64,000 bases of DNA from UBA7434 sp042090785 (GTDB lineage: Bacteria > Pseudomonadota > Gammaproteobacteria > Pseudomonadales > UBA7434), in the NCBI GenBank assembly GCA_042090785.1, contig JBELIP010000003.1, positions 85,750 through 149,749 on the forward strand. The letters run 5' to 3'. A program made the position numbers and the translations under genes. A model generated the notes under the pieces. It worked only from the letters and a program-made list of their open reading frames with translations, was not told where the DNA came from and ran no database searches. The first letter of the stretch is position 1; each line of letters opens with the position of its first letter. Below, piece after piece: positions 33,176 to 42,875 of the stretch.

Positions 33176-34568
33176 GTCAATTAACTGAAGCTAAAATTCG
33201 TTTAAAAACCGCTATAGGCTCATTCACTATACTGCGGTTACCATTAAGAAAAAGTGAAACATTACAAGCATGGGATGCTGCCGATGAACTCTTACTTGAG
33301 CACTTCGCTTCCCAGCATCCAGCAGCATTAGCCCCTTCTGCATTAGAAACAACAAAAAGCGACCACCGCCTATTAATTATTAACGATNNNNNNNNNNNNN
33401 NNNNNNNNNNNNNNNNNNNNNNNNNNNNNNNNNNNNNNNNNNNNNNNNNNNNNNNNNNNNNNNNNNNNNNNNNNNNNNNNNNNNNNNCCCTTCTGCATTA
33501 GAAACAACAAAAAGCGACCACCGCCTATTAATTATTAACGATCAATTTGGGGCTTTAACTACGTCATTGCATCTTCAAGCACCCGACAGCTGGAATGATT
33601 CATCCATTTCCCATTTAGCCGCCCAGTTAAACTATCAAAACAACTTAAACATCAGTCACTCTGATGAAAAAATAAACACTATCGCGAGTACCGAACCATT
33701 AACCGGTAACTACTCTATAGTATTAATTAAAATACCAAAGACGCTTTCGCTTTTAGAGCAACAGCTGTGCATTCTAAGACAGCATGTTAATGAAGAAACG
33801 CTGATTGTGGCTGGCGGCATGAGTAAGCATATTCACAATTCAACACTGGCCTTATTTGAAAAGCATCTAGGTGATACAAGCACATCAAGAGCGACTAAAA
33901 AAGCCCGTCTTATTTTCTGCAAAGTCGATAAGAACAACTTAAAAGCAAAGGCCGATCATACATTAATAGCCACTCGCTATTTCGCGGACCCACTTAACAG
34001 CGAACTCATTTGTTATGCCAATGGTTTTTCTCGTGATCGTTTGGACTTAGGCGCCCGAGCCATGATAGAAGCTATGGATAACAATACACTGCCTGATGCA
34101 GAAAACATTGCTGACCTTGGCTGTGGTAATGGCGTATTAGGACTACATGCACTATCGAGCATTGCTAAAGATATTAACAAACAAGATAAGTTAAAAAGCA
34201 TTTCCTTTATTGATGAATCATATATGGCCGTTGCAGCCGCCAAAGAAAATTACTTGAATCTTATAGACGATACGGATAAGAAAAACATATCTCCCTCGTT
34301 TATGGTGCAAGATTCAATTAAGAAGACTGATATCAAGTATGACTGGATTATTTGCAACCCGCCGTTTCATATAGGTACCGCTATGGATACCTATATAGCA
34401 AACCGTATGTTTCAACAAAGTCATGCAGGTCTGCAAAGCAATGGTCAACTATGGGTTGTTGCCAATCGGCACTTGCGCTATGAACTTCAGCTTAAGAAAC
34501 TATTTAAGAATTATAAAATAGTATTATCGAATAAGAAATTTGTTGTAATAACGGCAACAAAGATATAA
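33172..34568 (+). CDS. rlmG: 23S rRNA (guanine-N2)-methyltransferase RlmG, interrupted by an assembly gap
   Basis: Methylates G1835 of 23S rRNA (E. coli numbering). The listed span includes 100 Ns (33388-33487) and one duplicate of a 55-base flank. Removing 33388-33542 leaves one open frame of 413 codons from the TTG at 33172. Before the gap: LQAWDAADELLLEHF and LLIIND; after it: QFGAL, IKIPKTLSLLEQQLCILRQH, the SAM motif IADLGCGNGVLGL, the NPPF motif in WIICNPPFHIGT, and QLWVVANRHLRYELQLKKLF. All match RlmG in order. The gene is therefore probably intact and only the assembly is broken. Confidence 0.9.
33333..33387 (+). repeat. 55-base copy on the left of the N gap
   Basis: These 55 bases are identical to 33488-33542 on the other side of the gap. 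They encode residues about 55-72 of RlmG. A perfect duplicate exactly flanking an N run is the expected trace of two contigs that share a terminal overlap. Confidence 0.95.
33388..33487. other. Run of 100 Ns, scaffold gap
   Basis: Exactly 100 undetermined bases, the conventional placeholder for a gap of unknown size. It lies inside rlmG. Because both flanks carry the same 55 bases, the true gap is probably zero or negative. Confidence 0.99.
33488..33542 (+). repeat. 55-base copy on the right of the N gap
   Basis: Perfect copy of 33333-33387. Joining after the first copy directly to base 33543 keeps the rlmG reading frame (216 coding bases before, 1026 after, both multiples of three). Confidence 0.95.
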
Positions 34569-34582
34569 AGCTTTTATCGCCG

Positions 34583-37500
34583 TTAAATATTAGGCAACTC
34601 TACCAACCGATTAATTAATGGAAAGTACAATGCACATTTTGTGTCAACGACAGCAATACCGTCTAATTCCTCACTACCTGACTGATCAAACTTAGTCACC
34701 GCATCTTTGTAAGCGGCTAGCTGCGCTGAATACAATTGTATTTGCTGCTCAAGGAATTCATCGATACTGGTTGCGTCCTTAACAGTATCTTTAGCAAGAG
34801 TACTTGGTGCTGAGGTCTTATAATCAATAATCCAGCGAACATTATTTTCGTCAATAAAACTGCGGTCAATAACATAGTTAAAAACCGCTGTATCCATATT
34901 ATTAGACAAAACAGACAAAGCCCATTCGCTCTTAGCAGAACGGTGTGATGCATCCAACATCCACTGGCCCTTCTCATCAGCTAGAACAGCTCTTACAGCT
35001 TGACTGACGGTCTCTAACGCACTGTCTAGTTGCTGTGAGCTCACACCTAGCTGCGATAATCGACAACGCCAATAAGCTTGCCGCTCTGTAATCTCATTAT
35101 TAGACCAGTTGGAGCAATCCAACTGCGAAAGCTGCTCAAAAATTTCATGTACGCAAGTACCAATTATTGAAGGTGTTTTATCCACTGGAGCATTTATCGC
35201 TTGTGACGTCGATAAGTAATTAACGCTATTAGCCTGCAAGCTATCTGGGTCTGTGTGTAACTTATCACTCGATAAGGCCGACTTTACCGTTTTTAAATTT
35301 AGACGTTTTAATAAGGGGTAAGCAGCCTCCTCTGGCTCTTCGGTATCGACAGCGGCACCATCTACAGGCGTATTAGCTAAGACCAAGACAGCATCACTAG
35401 CAAGCGAACCCCATAAACGAGAAAGCAATGCATTAGCCGCTGGCGCTTTTAATTCACCTTTATCGTTTTGCGCTAAATTAGCCAGCAATAATAGTTTTGA
35501 TTTCGCCCGCGTGGCTGCGACATAAAGTAATCGTGTCGATTCAAATAATGAAACACGTTTATTTTCTTCACGTAAAAATTGATATAAATCACTACTCTTT
35601 TTTGCTGAATTTGTATTTGATGATGAATAATTATTGCCAAGCATAAGACCAACAGAATCGAGCGGACATAATACTAGGCCACTTTGACCATTTTTAAATA
35701 GATGCTCATTCCAACTTAATAAAGGCTTATCATCACTAGGCCCTACTCTATCTAAACCAGGAATAATTACGGAGTCAAATTCAAGACCCTTAGATTTATG
35801 AATTGTCATAATCTGTACTGCAGGTATAGCATTAGGATCACTGGAAGCAACAGGCTCACTTCGCGTATAAAGGCGCTGCAAGCTTTGCTCTAATAACCCA
35901 ACACTAAAGCAAGTACCATTAATTAAACAGTCTTGCTCAAGCTTCTCGAATAAATCAAAAAACGCGATAACTGACTCTCTATCATCACCATCAAAACTAT
36001 GCTGCGCAAGTAACGGCCCCTTAAGCTGCAACCAAGCTGCTTCAATCCATTGTCTTAACGTTTTTCTATCGCGCTGTTGCCATAGTGTAGAAAGCGTTTT
36101 AGCCAACAACGCCAAACGGCTTTTGCCTTCGCCACTTAGGCGTTGAATAGCCCATTGAAAATTATCGGAATCGTTGCCACTAAGTAAAAAATGAATAAGG
36201 GCACTCAATGAAGGCTTATGTGAGCCCTGCTTATCAAGGTTAGAACAATTAACATTAACCAACTGCTGTAAATCAACTAAAGACAGACCACACCATGGCG
36301 CTCGTAATACAGCTAGCCAAGCAATATCGTCGGCTGGATTGCACAGCGCTCGCGTCAATGACAAACAATCCATAATCACTTCACGTCGCTGCAATGGGTC
36401 TAAATCGACACCATGCCAATGAATGCCCGCCTCATTTAAAGCTAGAATAATGTCATCCAAATGCGTTCTATAACGAATTAATATAGCAATTTTGTTTTGT
36501 GGTGCCACCGATTGCTGGTCAATAATCGAATCGACAATGGTTTGCGCTTCCGTTAAACGACCTTGCTCATCAGAAGTCACTAATAACTGACATGCTGCAC
36601 TACTAACATCACTTAGCGTATCGCCACCAATACTTTTGGCCTTCGCATAAGGCACAGCGCCGCGAGAGATATCAATAGTACTTGGAAATGCCTGGGAAAA
36701 GTGATGGTTGTTCCACTCAACAACATCGGGGGTTGAGCGAAAATTTTGCACCAACTCAACTGAATGCAAAGGTAGGTCCCCTATCCCCGATGACTTAGCA
36801 GTAAGAAAAAGACCCACTTTAGCGGCACGAAATCCATAAATAGATTGCATCCCATCGCCTACAACAAAGAGCGTCCGAGGATGACCTGCATGACTTGCGT
36901 TATCTTGCTGCCACTCTGCCGTTAATGCTTTTAATAAATCGAATTGTGAAACAGCAGTATCTTGAAATTCATCAACTAAGATATGACGAATACTTTGGTC
37001 CCATTTATAGCGAACAGCACTTGCCTCATCACTATCATGCTCGGCACTGCTTAACGCTCTTAATGCCGAAGCCGTTATTTCATTGTAGTCACATTGACCC
37101 GCTCTACCAAAAACCAAACCTAAATGAACATAAAGGTGCACAAGGCAAGTCGTTAGTGGCTCAAGAATTTCCCAGTGCTCAGACTGATAACCGGCTACTG
37201 GTAAGGAAGATACTATTTCAAGCGCAGTCACCAACTCAGGCGATGTTTGCATACGAGCGATTAACGCTTGCATTGTTTTTTTGCGCTGCTCATAAAGCGC
37301 TTGCTGCTCTTTATCTTTAGTTGATGTCTTACCGGGAAAACCCTGGCGCTTATCCATTCGCTTGCGAAGCTCACCACCTTTAGTGCATAGCAACTCAACA
37401 ATAGCCGACCATTGCTCATGTTGGTCTAAACTAGGAGCTGGCAGTGCAGTTATTCCGGCTAACCGACCAATTGCCGACGCGGCATTTTCCTCTGGCATAC

Positions 37501-38287
37501 TTTGCAGCTGACTGCCGGCAAAATCAGCACAAATACATAGGTCACTCTCAAACTCAAGTAACAGCTTTGCAGCCGATGCTAACTCTTGTTCAATCCAATC
37601 CTTGAGTGTCTGCTCTAGCGCCTCTCGCGTAGCTTGTTGGTTTTGGTAACCCGCTGCATGCTTAAGCCATTGGTCACGTAATGGCAGCATATTAATGAAT
37701 AACTTATAAAGTCTATCGACATTGTTATCGACATGCAGCAATAGCTGACCTAACACATCACTGACATGCTGGTCTTTATCAAGCTCAGCAAAAAAACCAT
37801 CAACGGCTTGCTGGTAGAGATTACTAGGGTCATCAACGGGTTTTAATTTTGCACCCAGCTGACTCATTATCGGCAAATCAGATGCAATATTTTGACAAAG
37901 GCTGTCGATAGTTTGTAATCGAAGACGACCTGTATTATCTAACAAATTCCATTGTTGGCTGGCATTTTTTTCAAGCACCGCTTGTGCTAACTGCCAGGTT
38001 AAATATTTATGAGCTTCTGTGGGCGGCTCAAGTTGCAAACCAAGTTGCAAAGAATTTAGCAAACGTTCGCGCATTTCAGCGGCGGCTTTTCGCGTAAAGG
38101 TTATTGCTAATATTTGTTCAGGCTGCTCTACCACAGCTAATAGCTTTAAGATCCGCTGAGTAAGAAGTTCTGTTTTACCCGAACCTGCTGGCGCAGTTAC
38201 ACAAATAGAACGCGTAATGTCTAACGCTTCGTCTCGTGCGGAAGCATCAACAATAATAGGCTCAGACGCGCTTAAATTATTATTCAA
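34583..38287 (-). CDS. AddA-like UvrD/Rep-family helicase-nuclease
   Basis: A 1234-residue superfamily 1A helicase. Walker A is SVTAPAGSGKTELL-like (VTAPAGSGKTELLTQRIL) near residue 32; motif II is ILVDEFQDTAVSQFDLL, with GDGMQSIYGFRAA (motif III), MTIHKSKGLEFDSVIIPG (motif V) and RLLYVAATRAKSKLLL (motif VI). The C-terminus has a PD-(D/E)XK nuclease signature with WIIDYKTSAPS. This architecture is that of AddA. Its start overlaps the stop of the partner nuclease by four bases, so the pair is one unit. It probably processes double-strand breaks, replacing or complementing RecBCD; no recB, recC or recD is visible here. Confidence 0.88.
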   Translation of the reverse strand: MNNNLSASEPIIVDASARDEALDITRSICVTAPAGSGKTELLTQRILKLLAVVEQPEQILAITFTRKAAAEMRERLLNSLQLGLQLEPPTEAHKYLTWQLAQAVLEKNASQQWNLLDNTGRLRLQTIDSLCQNIASDLPIMSQLGAKLKPVDDPSNLYQQAVDGFFAELDKDQHVSDVLGQLLLHVDNNVDRLYKLFINMLPLRDQWLKHAAGYQNQQATREALEQTLKDWIEQELASAAKLLLEFESDLCICADFAGSQLQSMPEENAASAIGRLAGITALPAPSLDQHEQWSAIVELLCTKGGELRKRMDKRQGFPGKTSTKDKEQQALYEQRKKTMQALIARMQTSPELVTALEIVSSLPVAGYQSEHWEILEPLTTCLVHLYVHLGLVFGRAGQCDYNEITASALRALSSAEHDSDEASAVRYKWDQSIRHILVDEFQDTAVSQFDLLKALTAEWQQDNASHAGHPRTLFVVGDGMQSIYGFRAAKVGLFLTAKSSGIGDLPLHSVELVQNFRSTPDVVEWNNHHFSQAFPSTIDISRGAVPYAKAKSIGGDTLSDVSSAACQLLVTSDEQGRLTEAQTIVDSIIDQQSVAPQNKIAILIRYRTHLDDIILALNEAGIHWHGVDLDPLQRREVIMDCLSLTRALCNPADDIAWLAVLRAPWCGLSLVDLQQLVNVNCSNLDKQGSHKPSLSALIHFLLSGNDSDNFQWAIQRLSGEGKSRLALLAKTLSTLWQQRDRKTLRQWIEAAWLQLKGPLLAQHSFDGDDRESVIAFFDLFEKLEQDCLINGTCFSVGLLEQSLQRLYTRSEPVASSDPNAIPAVQIMTIHKSKGLEFDSVIIPGLDRVGPSDDKPLLSWNEHLFKNGQSGLVLCPLDSVGLMLGNNYSSSNTNSAKKSSDLYQFLREENKRVSLFESTRLLYVAATRAKSKLLLLANLAQNDKGELKAPAANALLSRLWGSLASDAVLVLANTPVDGAAVDTEEPEEAAYPLLKRLNLKTVKSALSSDKLHTDPDSLQANSVNYLSTSQAINAPVDKTPSIIGTCVHEIFEQLSQLDCSNWSNNEITERQAYWRCRLSQLGVSSQQLDSALETVSQAVRAVLADEKGQWMLDASHRSAKSEWALSVLSNNMDTAVFNYVIDRSFIDENNVRWIIDYKTSAPSTLAKDTVKDATSIDEFLEQQIQLYSAQLAAYKDAVTKFDQSGSEELDGIAVVDTKCALYFPLINRLVELPNI

Positions 38288-41181
38288 GAGTCCGCCCCTT
38301 CAACGCTAGTGGTATCAGAAACATGCAGTCGCATAATGGGCTCATAAATGGGGTCGGCCACTCGGCGGCGCGTAATATCGACTGACGCTTTGCCAGCGGC
38401 TATTTCATGAATGGCAAGCGTTAAGCGCTGCTGCCAATGCTCAGCCAGTGCAGCCCAGTCAGCCATATCATGATTACGCTTACTCGCAAGGTCTTTTACA
38501 CCGTCAATATTGATAGCGGCACCAGAATCAGGGCCAATGCCTTCAAAAGCTAAATCACCTGCTTTTAAGCGCGCAAAAGCAATGGCCATTGGTGGCTTAT
38601 CTGCTACTTGATCGTCATTGGGGTCATTACCAAGCTCATTATTAAGGTTATCATCTGCCATGGCACAGACATATAGTGGCAATTGCGGCTCAGTCACAGC
38701 ATCATCTAACCAGCCTGAAGCTTGCGTAGCGCCGCTCTTGTAATCAATTAAAATTAATTGCCCATCTTCTAAGCGGTCAATTCTATCAATTCTTAATTGC
38801 AAAGCTTGGCCGCCAATAGAAAACACAAGAGCGCGCTCTAAAGAATCAACAATAAACCCTGGCCTATTGGCTTCTAACGTTAGCCAAGACTCCAATGTGT
38901 TTTGCAAACGCTGTTTTTCTAGCATACGCAATCGCACTGACAACGGAACAAAGCGTCGTGCAAAGATATCGTTAAGTGCAGTTTCGGCAGACTGGCTGAC
39001 TAACTCGCGAATCTGCTCTGCAGTACAGTCTTGCAAAGCTGCAGAGCCTCCTAACGATTTCCAAATATCTTCTAACGCTGCATGTATGGCGTTACCACGC
39101 TCTAACGCAGAAACACCTAACACCAAATCACCTAGAGGTCTTACACCTAAGCGCCACTTAATATAGGTCTTAAGAGGATTAACATTAAAATCCTTAAGCA
39201 TTGCCGAACCACCGACTAACACTTGCTCGTTTGCTACGGCGGTAAGCGGCTCACCCCAATGGTCAGCAAGCTGCTCAATCTTCTGCTCGAGAATATCTTG
39301 CTGCTGCAATGCAGTTTCAGTTGCCGTTCTATCTATCAATATTTTATCGCTTAAATCAGTAGTAAGACTGACGTTTAGCGTTTGCACTAAACCATTAGCT
39401 AGCCCGTCTACTAGCGGCGAAATTTGGCAAGCAATATCATCAACCGATAACGGATAGCTAATTACAAGCTTGTTAGCACTCAATAAATACCCTGTTGTTA
39501 AGCTTTTAGCATATTCAAATTCACGCTCAACCGAAGATGATGGCATTGAATATTCAAGCTGTAAGGCACGAGGAATAAGGGGATGCGCCTGCGGCATGGC
39601 TGGCCATTGTCGCTCTGACATACCCACTAACCAGATATAATCAAAAGTCTGACCACTTGCCTCGAGACCACCTAACACTTGTACATGCTTTGGTGCACCC
39701 GGTTGATATATTGTTTCACGATGAAAGACTTGCTGCTGACAGTGCCGCCTAAAAAGCTGAGCAGCTTTTGCCAAAGACACTTGACCCACTACGACATCGA
39801 AACTGGCAAAACTGTCGCACTGCGATTCAAAACGTGTTAGCTGCTGGTATTCATCACTGTTTAAAGTGCGGCTGCCCGGCCATAAAAAGAAGCTTAATAT
39901 TTTTTTAAACACAGGTAACCACTGCGAGGGTAGGTCTTGCTTCGACTGACCTTTAGCTCGACCACTCTGCCAACCAATCAAATATTGCGCAGCGCCCTCT
40001 AAGCCCGAAGCTAATGCATCTTTTTCGTCAGTATCTTTATGAGCCGAACGCCAAGTTAATAAACGGCTAATTTGTAACAGCGTATACTCTCGCTCACCAG
40101 CATCATGCGCTTTAGCAATTAAATGACGACGCATTAAAATATCCGATGACTCGTCACCAATAAAAGGAGAATTTAAAAGCGCCAACCATTGTTCAATAGG
40201 CAATGGACGACTTATCGCATCGATAATCGATAAGCCAACTTTAATGACACTCGCTTCTGAAAGCGGAACACCCGCCGATAAATTAAAGCCACTGTGTAAA
40301 AAAGGTTTTGCCGCCGTCACGCTGTGAGGCTCAAAAATTTCTAAGAAGCTACGTTCAACTAGCATGCGGTTTTGCGCGAGATTTTGTACCACTACGGCTA
40401 TACGCGCCTGCGGATTCTTCTGCTGTAAATCCTTAGACCAAATAGCAGCCGCTTTTACCTCTTTAGCAAAATCATTGCAGCCATTAAAATGAATACTTTC
40501 ACAACCAACACTCAGGTTAATGTTCTCTACACTGCCGTTGGCAACATACGCATTCACTATTGCTAGTTGCAGTGGCGTAGGTGCTTGAAAACCCACCATA
40601 ACAATTAAGCGGTCATTCGGGTTTTTATTAGCTTTGCTGATATACAGCGATAACAATTGGGATTGCGCATCGACTAATGAGACATGTCCATTATCTTTAA
40701 CAATCGATTGGTAATGATGAATCCAATCAAAAAAAGCACTACTATCAACAGCGCTGTTAAATTCAAAAGCATGCTGATCTATATTAACTAAACTTTGTCT
40801 TAATAACTGATAACCTTGTTGCGCTTGAGCCGCTGCAGCAGCAGGCGACATTAAAGTCTGAGCAATAGCAGAACGATCTAAGGCTTGCTCCCAATAAAGC
40901 GCATCTTGTGCAGCGGTAAGCATTAACTGAGGTGAGACTTTGCCAGACAACATGGCAGCATTCCACTGCGTACTCGTCCAAGCATCAAAAGGAAGTAGCT
41001 CTGGGCTTTGCCATACAGACTTTTTACTCGCTTGGTGCTCAGTAAGCAGCACATCTAACACTTCCCGTAAGTAGCTAGCAAGTCGAGTATTGGGGGTTAA
41101 AAAAAGCGCGCCACGATCTAATGCTGACGTAAGCTGATTAGCTATATCGGGTTCAAGCAAGAGATTTGAATGATTTTGCAT
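38284..41181 (-). CDS. AddB-like PD-(D/E)XK nuclease, TIGR03623-type DNA repair protein
   Basis: A 965-residue protein resembling AddB and the proteobacterial family called probable DNA repair protein. A degenerate helicase-like region is followed by a C-terminal RecB-type nuclease domain: RIDRIDRLEDGQLILIDYKSGA has the Asp and the DYK catalytic core. GLEASGQTFDYIWLVGMSERQWP is the conserved helicase-motif remnant. I see no intact Walker A, as expected for the non-motor subunit, and no cysteine cluster for the iron-sulfur site of Bacillus AddB. It is upstream of and overlaps the AddA-like gene. Confidence 0.85.
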   Translation of the reverse strand: MQNHSNLLLEPDIANQLTSALDRGALFLTPNTRLASYLREVLDVLLTEHQASKKSVWQSPELLPFDAWTSTQWNAAMLSGKVSPQLMLTAAQDALYWEQALDRSAIAQTLMSPAAAAAQAQQGYQLLRQSLVNIDQHAFEFNSAVDSSAFFDWIHHYQSIVKDNGHVSLVDAQSQLLSLYISKANKNPNDRLIVMVGFQAPTPLQLAIVNAYVANGSVENINLSVGCESIHFNGCNDFAKEVKAAAIWSKDLQQKNPQARIAVVVQNLAQNRMLVERSFLEIFEPHSVTAAKPFLHSGFNLSAGVPLSEASVIKVGLSIIDAISRPLPIEQWLALLNSPFIGDESSDILMRRHLIAKAHDAGEREYTLLQISRLLTWRSAHKDTDEKDALASGLEGAAQYLIGWQSGRAKGQSKQDLPSQWLPVFKKILSFFLWPGSRTLNSDEYQQLTRFESQCDSFASFDVVVGQVSLAKAAQLFRRHCQQQVFHRETIYQPGAPKHVQVLGGLEASGQTFDYIWLVGMSERQWPAMPQAHPLIPRALQLEYSMPSSSVEREFEYAKSLTTGYLLSANKLVISYPLSVDDIACQISPLVDGLANGLVQTLNVSLTTDLSDKILIDRTATETALQQQDILEQKIEQLADHWGEPLTAVANEQVLVGGSAMLKDFNVNPLKTYIKWRLGVRPLGDLVLGVSALERGNAIHAALEDIWKSLGGSAALQDCTAEQIRELVSQSAETALNDIFARRFVPLSVRLRMLEKQRLQNTLESWLTLEANRPGFIVDSLERALVFSIGGQALQLRIDRIDRLEDGQLILIDYKSGATQASGWLDDAVTEPQLPLYVCAMADDNLNNELGNDPNDDQVADKPPMAIAFARLKAGDLAFEGIGPDSGAAINIDGVKDLASKRNHDMADWAALAEHWQQRLTLAIHEIAAGKASVDITRRRVADPIYEPIMRLHVSDTTSVEGADS

Positions 41182-41215
41182 GAGCGTTATAAGTTATTAA
41201 TTTTAATAACGACGG

Positions 41216-41836
41216 TTACCATTTTTCAATCACATCGACATGAAAAAATCGACCGCCAGAATATAAAATGACACCGGTTTCGGTAATCACACGAAGTGTT
41301 AGACCCCGAGACACCATTTGCCCCTCTCGCATACGACGACCATTAATAATAATCATACGCTCTGAGCTGTCTTCACTGAATACATGAAAAGAAAAATCTA
41401 ACTCAGGAATGGTCGATTGGTAATCGGCTGGTAACTGCCAAAGCTCTTTAATTTGATTATTCGGCGGCACTTCATCTTGTGAAGAATACTGGCCTGTAGT
41501 CGCTGAATTGGTGTCCGAAGATGATGAGGGCATGGGGGCAGATGCTAAATGAGTATTTGCTGCTTTATCTTCTGTTTGCGTCTCTGTAGAGACAACTTGA
41601 GACCCCTGTAGCCATTCAACCAAGCGAGGTGAAAGTTGAGGCGCGACTTGCAGCCACAACCACCAAGCGGCAACCATAATAATGACAATAGCAACGACAA
41701 GTAGCAGCAAGCGACTCATCGTAGTATTTTCTGGCTGAACCTGAGGAGCACTATCCTGCAAGCTATGCAAGTCTGACTGCTTGCTACGCTGACGTTCGTT
41801 TTCTGACTTTTTTATTGCATCAAGGATAAATGACAT
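41216..41836 (-). CDS. gspB: Type II secretion system protein GspB
   Basis: Inner-membrane partner of the GspA/ExeA ATPase. A conserved start MSFILDAIKKSENERQR is followed by a single membrane helix (LLLLVVAIVIIMVAAWWLWL, about residues 43-63). A Ser/Thr-rich linker leads to the periplasmic domain with LPADYQSTIPELDFSFHVFSE and ERMIIINGRRMREGQ. Length 206. In Aeromonas, ExeA and ExeB help insert the ExeD secretin into the outer membrane. It is the last gene of the leftward gsp unit, 7 bases after gspA, and 34 bases before the AddB-like gene. Confidence 0.9.
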   Translation of the reverse strand: MSFILDAIKKSENERQRSKQSDLHSLQDSAPQVQPENTTMSRLLLLVVAIVIIMVAAWWLWLQVAPQLSPRLVEWLQGSQVVSTETQTEDKAANTHLASAPMPSSSSDTNSATTGQYSSQDEVPPNNQIKELWQLPADYQSTIPELDFSFHVFSEDSSERMIIINGRRMREGQMVSRGLTLRVITETGVILYSGGRFFHVDVIEKW

Positions 41837-41843
41837 AGGCCGA

Positions 41844-42872
41844 TTACCCTACCCACAACAAAGATAAATATGTTACCGCCGCTATTGTTTTTCCACGACT
41901 TTGCTGAAAAATATTTAAAATGGCATTTAGCGTATCGGCAGAAAACATGACAAAAAATAAGCCAATAAGTAATAGTAAAATACCCACACGTGCTAGCAAA
42001 GCTGTACTCAACCAAGGCAAATGAATAGAAAGCCCTGCCGAACGGTTAGCCGCCGCCCGACTACCTTCACGGCCCAAAACTTCTTTACAGGCATCAAGCA
42101 CCATAGGGTACTCAATTTCTATACTGTCTTTTGTGTAAGCGCCTAACATTGAACGGTCACAAATAACATTAACCAAGCGCGGCACACCCCGACTTTCGTT
42201 ATGAATATGTTTTAAAGCTGCTCGAGAAAACAACTCACCGCGAAAACCCGCTATATGCAAGCGATGCTTAATATAAGCGGTTGTCTCGTCGGCACTTAAT
42301 GGCTGCAAATGAAACCTAGCTGTTACTCGCTGTGCCAATTGACGCAAATTATCTTGGGCTAATTTGTCATTAAGTTCTGGCTGACCTAACAGTATTAATT
42401 GCAGTAATTTTTTCTCGCTAGTTTCTAGATTAGTTAGCAGGCGTAACTGCTCAAGCACTTCATCAGCAAGATTTTGGGCTTCATCAATAATCAGTATGGT
42501 ATTGCGGCCAGAGGCATAACTCTCTAATAAAAATTGGTTAAGCTTGTCGACTAACACTTTAATTGAGCTGCTTTCGGCGCAATCAATACCCAGCTCGTCA
42601 CAAATTGATTGCAGTAATTCATTAACCGACAGACGCGGATTTACTATAAATGCGATATCGGCATTATTGGGTAGCTGATTAAGCAAACTGCGACAGATGG
42701 TTGTTTTACCGGTACCAATATCGCCGGTTAATAAAATAAAACCTCCCTCGTCACCAATGCCGAATAACAAGTGCGCCAATGCCTCGCGATGCTGGTCGGT
42801 CATATAAAGGTAGCGAGGATCAGGGGCTATAGAAAAAGGTTTTTCGTGAAGCCCAAAAAAATTCTGGTACAT
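41844..42872 (-). CDS. gspA: GspA/ExeA-type AAA ATPase without a peptidoglycan-binding domain
   Basis: A 342-residue membrane-anchored ATPase. It begins MYQNFFGLHEKPFSIAPDPR, as in ExeA and MshM. Walker A is LLTGDIGTGKTTICRSLL, Walker B is TILIIDEAQNLADEVLEQLR, and the sensor region is LILLGQPELNDKLAQ. One membrane helix lies near residue 290 (LLARVGILLLLIGLFFVMF). Aeromonas ExeA is much longer and carries a C-terminal peptidoglycan-binding domain; only a short tail is present here. With gspB it likely assists secretin assembly. It lies 3 bases after gspM, so it is cotranscribed. Confidence 0.88.
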   Translation of the reverse strand: MYQNFFGLHEKPFSIAPDPRYLYMTDQHREALAHLLFGIGDEGGFILLTGDIGTGKTTICRSLLNQLPNNADIAFIVNPRLSVNELLQSICDELGIDCAESSSIKVLVDKLNQFLLESYASGRNTILIIDEAQNLADEVLEQLRLLTNLETSEKKLLQLILLGQPELNDKLAQDNLRQLAQRVTARFHLQPLSADETTAYIKHRLHIAGFRGELFSRAALKHIHNESRGVPRLVNVICDRSMLGAYTKDSIEIEYPMVLDACKEVLGREGSRAAANRSAGLSIHLPWLSTALLARVGILLLLIGLFFVMFSADTLNAILNIFQQSRGKTIAAVTYLSLLWVG

Positions 42873-42875
42873 GGC

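Noticed and set aside
33172..33501. Truncated 109-codon gene ending after the Ns, and a separate methyltransferase starting at 33567
   Set aside because: Both are halves of rlmG separated by an assembly gap; the frame is continuous once the duplicate is removed.
33333..33542. Real 55-bp direct repeat, such as a target-site duplication of an unseen insertion element
   Set aside because: Target duplications are usually far shorter, the N run is a standard 100-base placeholder, and removing one copy restores the gene exactly.
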